Shown: positions 63,749-64,000 of the stretch, piece by piece
Numbering within the stretch: position 1 is the first letter of the stretch
How the letters are laid out: each line of letters begins with the position of its first letter
Source: Vibrio comitans
GTDB taxonomy: Bacteria; Pseudomonadota; Gammaproteobacteria; Enterobacterales; Vibrionaceae
Length of the DNA: 64,000 nucleotides
Assembly (NCBI GenBank): GCA_024346835.1
Contig: AP024866.1
Span: forward strand, 1,922,001 to 1,986,000
Direction of reading: 5' to 3'
Made by a program: the position numbers and the translations under genes
The notes under the pieces: generated by a model
The model's input: only the letters and a program-made list of their open reading frames with translations
Database searches by the model: none
What the model was told of the DNA's origin: nothing

Positions 63749-64000
63749 ATTACTTCCACTGCAACAATTTGCACGGATAGTAAAACGGTAAAATGTGTAA
63801 GTTGTTAATGAGAAAGAGAATTTACGGTTCTCTTACAGTTCTGTTTAGGATTTATTCGAGTTGGAACATAAGCCGGACAAAGCGGAGACGCTCTAGAGTA
63901 GAACTAATTTTGGGCTGTGGGTTAAGACATCGATTTGGTATAAAAAAGGGCACCGAAGTACCCCATTGAAGAAATTATTGAAATAACTAGATTAATTCGC

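Overview
The window looks like a chromosomal segment of a marine gammaproteobacterium of the family Vibrionaceae, most likely Vibrio. This is inferred from gene content and order, not from a database search. The order hinT - large COG3014-type lipoprotein - ycfL - lpoB - ycfP - ndh, with a DUF1887 (VC1899-like) gene next door, is the arrangement I recall from Vibrio cholerae. A vct-type catechol siderophore locus, Fur-like boxes, and MetJ/MetR and FNR-type sites agree with this. I saw no rRNA, tRNA, prophage, integron, insertion sequence or CRISPR array. Nearly all genes are intact and densely packed.

Layout. 0.1-9.7 kb is housekeeping: an amidohydrolase, type II NADH dehydrogenase under a perfect FNR-type site, the ycfP and hinT-ycfL-lpoB envelope cluster, a stand-alone CARF/PD-(D/E)XK nuclease-like gene, uridine phosphorylase and a CBS-domain protein. 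9.8-13.3 kb holds a DUF481 outer-membrane protein and an HlyD/DUF2955 efflux pair. 13.3-20.1 kb is an iron locus: TonB receptor, LysR regulator and a four-gene FecBCD-type ABC transporter, with Fur-like boxes. 20.1-34.7 kb is mixed: DUF2391, a Vibrio-type palindromic repeat, zntB, a YtcJ-like amidohydrolase with a GltS-like symporter, an M48 lipoprotein protease, an orphan actinobacterial-looking menB, a PepSY/response-regulator/kinase operon preceded by a hand-found secreted micro-ORF, an EmrD/Bcr-like exporter, maa, yihG and metR.

34.9-45.1 kb is accessory: a small membrane protein, three TadE/TadF/TadG-like genes without any Tad secretion machinery, an FTR1 iron permease with a Fur-like box, DUF3047, YgjV, kdgR, an FeS-type (6-4) photolyase beside the remnant of an FeS DNA glycosylase, and a beta-lactamase-fold serine hydrolase. 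45.2-51.9 kb carries a 1401-residue formate dehydrogenase fused to a GltD-like flavoprotein module, then metE with tandem MetJ boxes and a MetR site. 52-55.6 kb is a sugar-acid module (Gfo/Idh/MocA dehydrogenase and ManD-like dehydratase, divergent from a LacI regulator) around an almost perfect 42-bp inverted repeat. 55.7-62.8 kb has a Fur-boxed six-cysteine small protein and a glycerophosphodiester/sn-glycerol-3-phosphate locus (DeoR regulator and ugpQ, divergent from ugpBAEC and a HAD phosphatase). The last kilobase has small secreted or membrane proteins.

How they work together. Iron is a repeated theme (receptor and transporter, FTR1, and the small Cys protein share Fur-like boxes). MetR is encoded about 15 kb from metE, which carries a matching site. 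The ugp locus is a complete import, hydrolysis and regulation unit. The least explained pieces are the CARF-nuclease protein outside CRISPR, the isolated Tad-like trio, the secreted micro-ORF before the PepSY two-component operon, the Mycobacterium-like menB, and the large operator palindrome.
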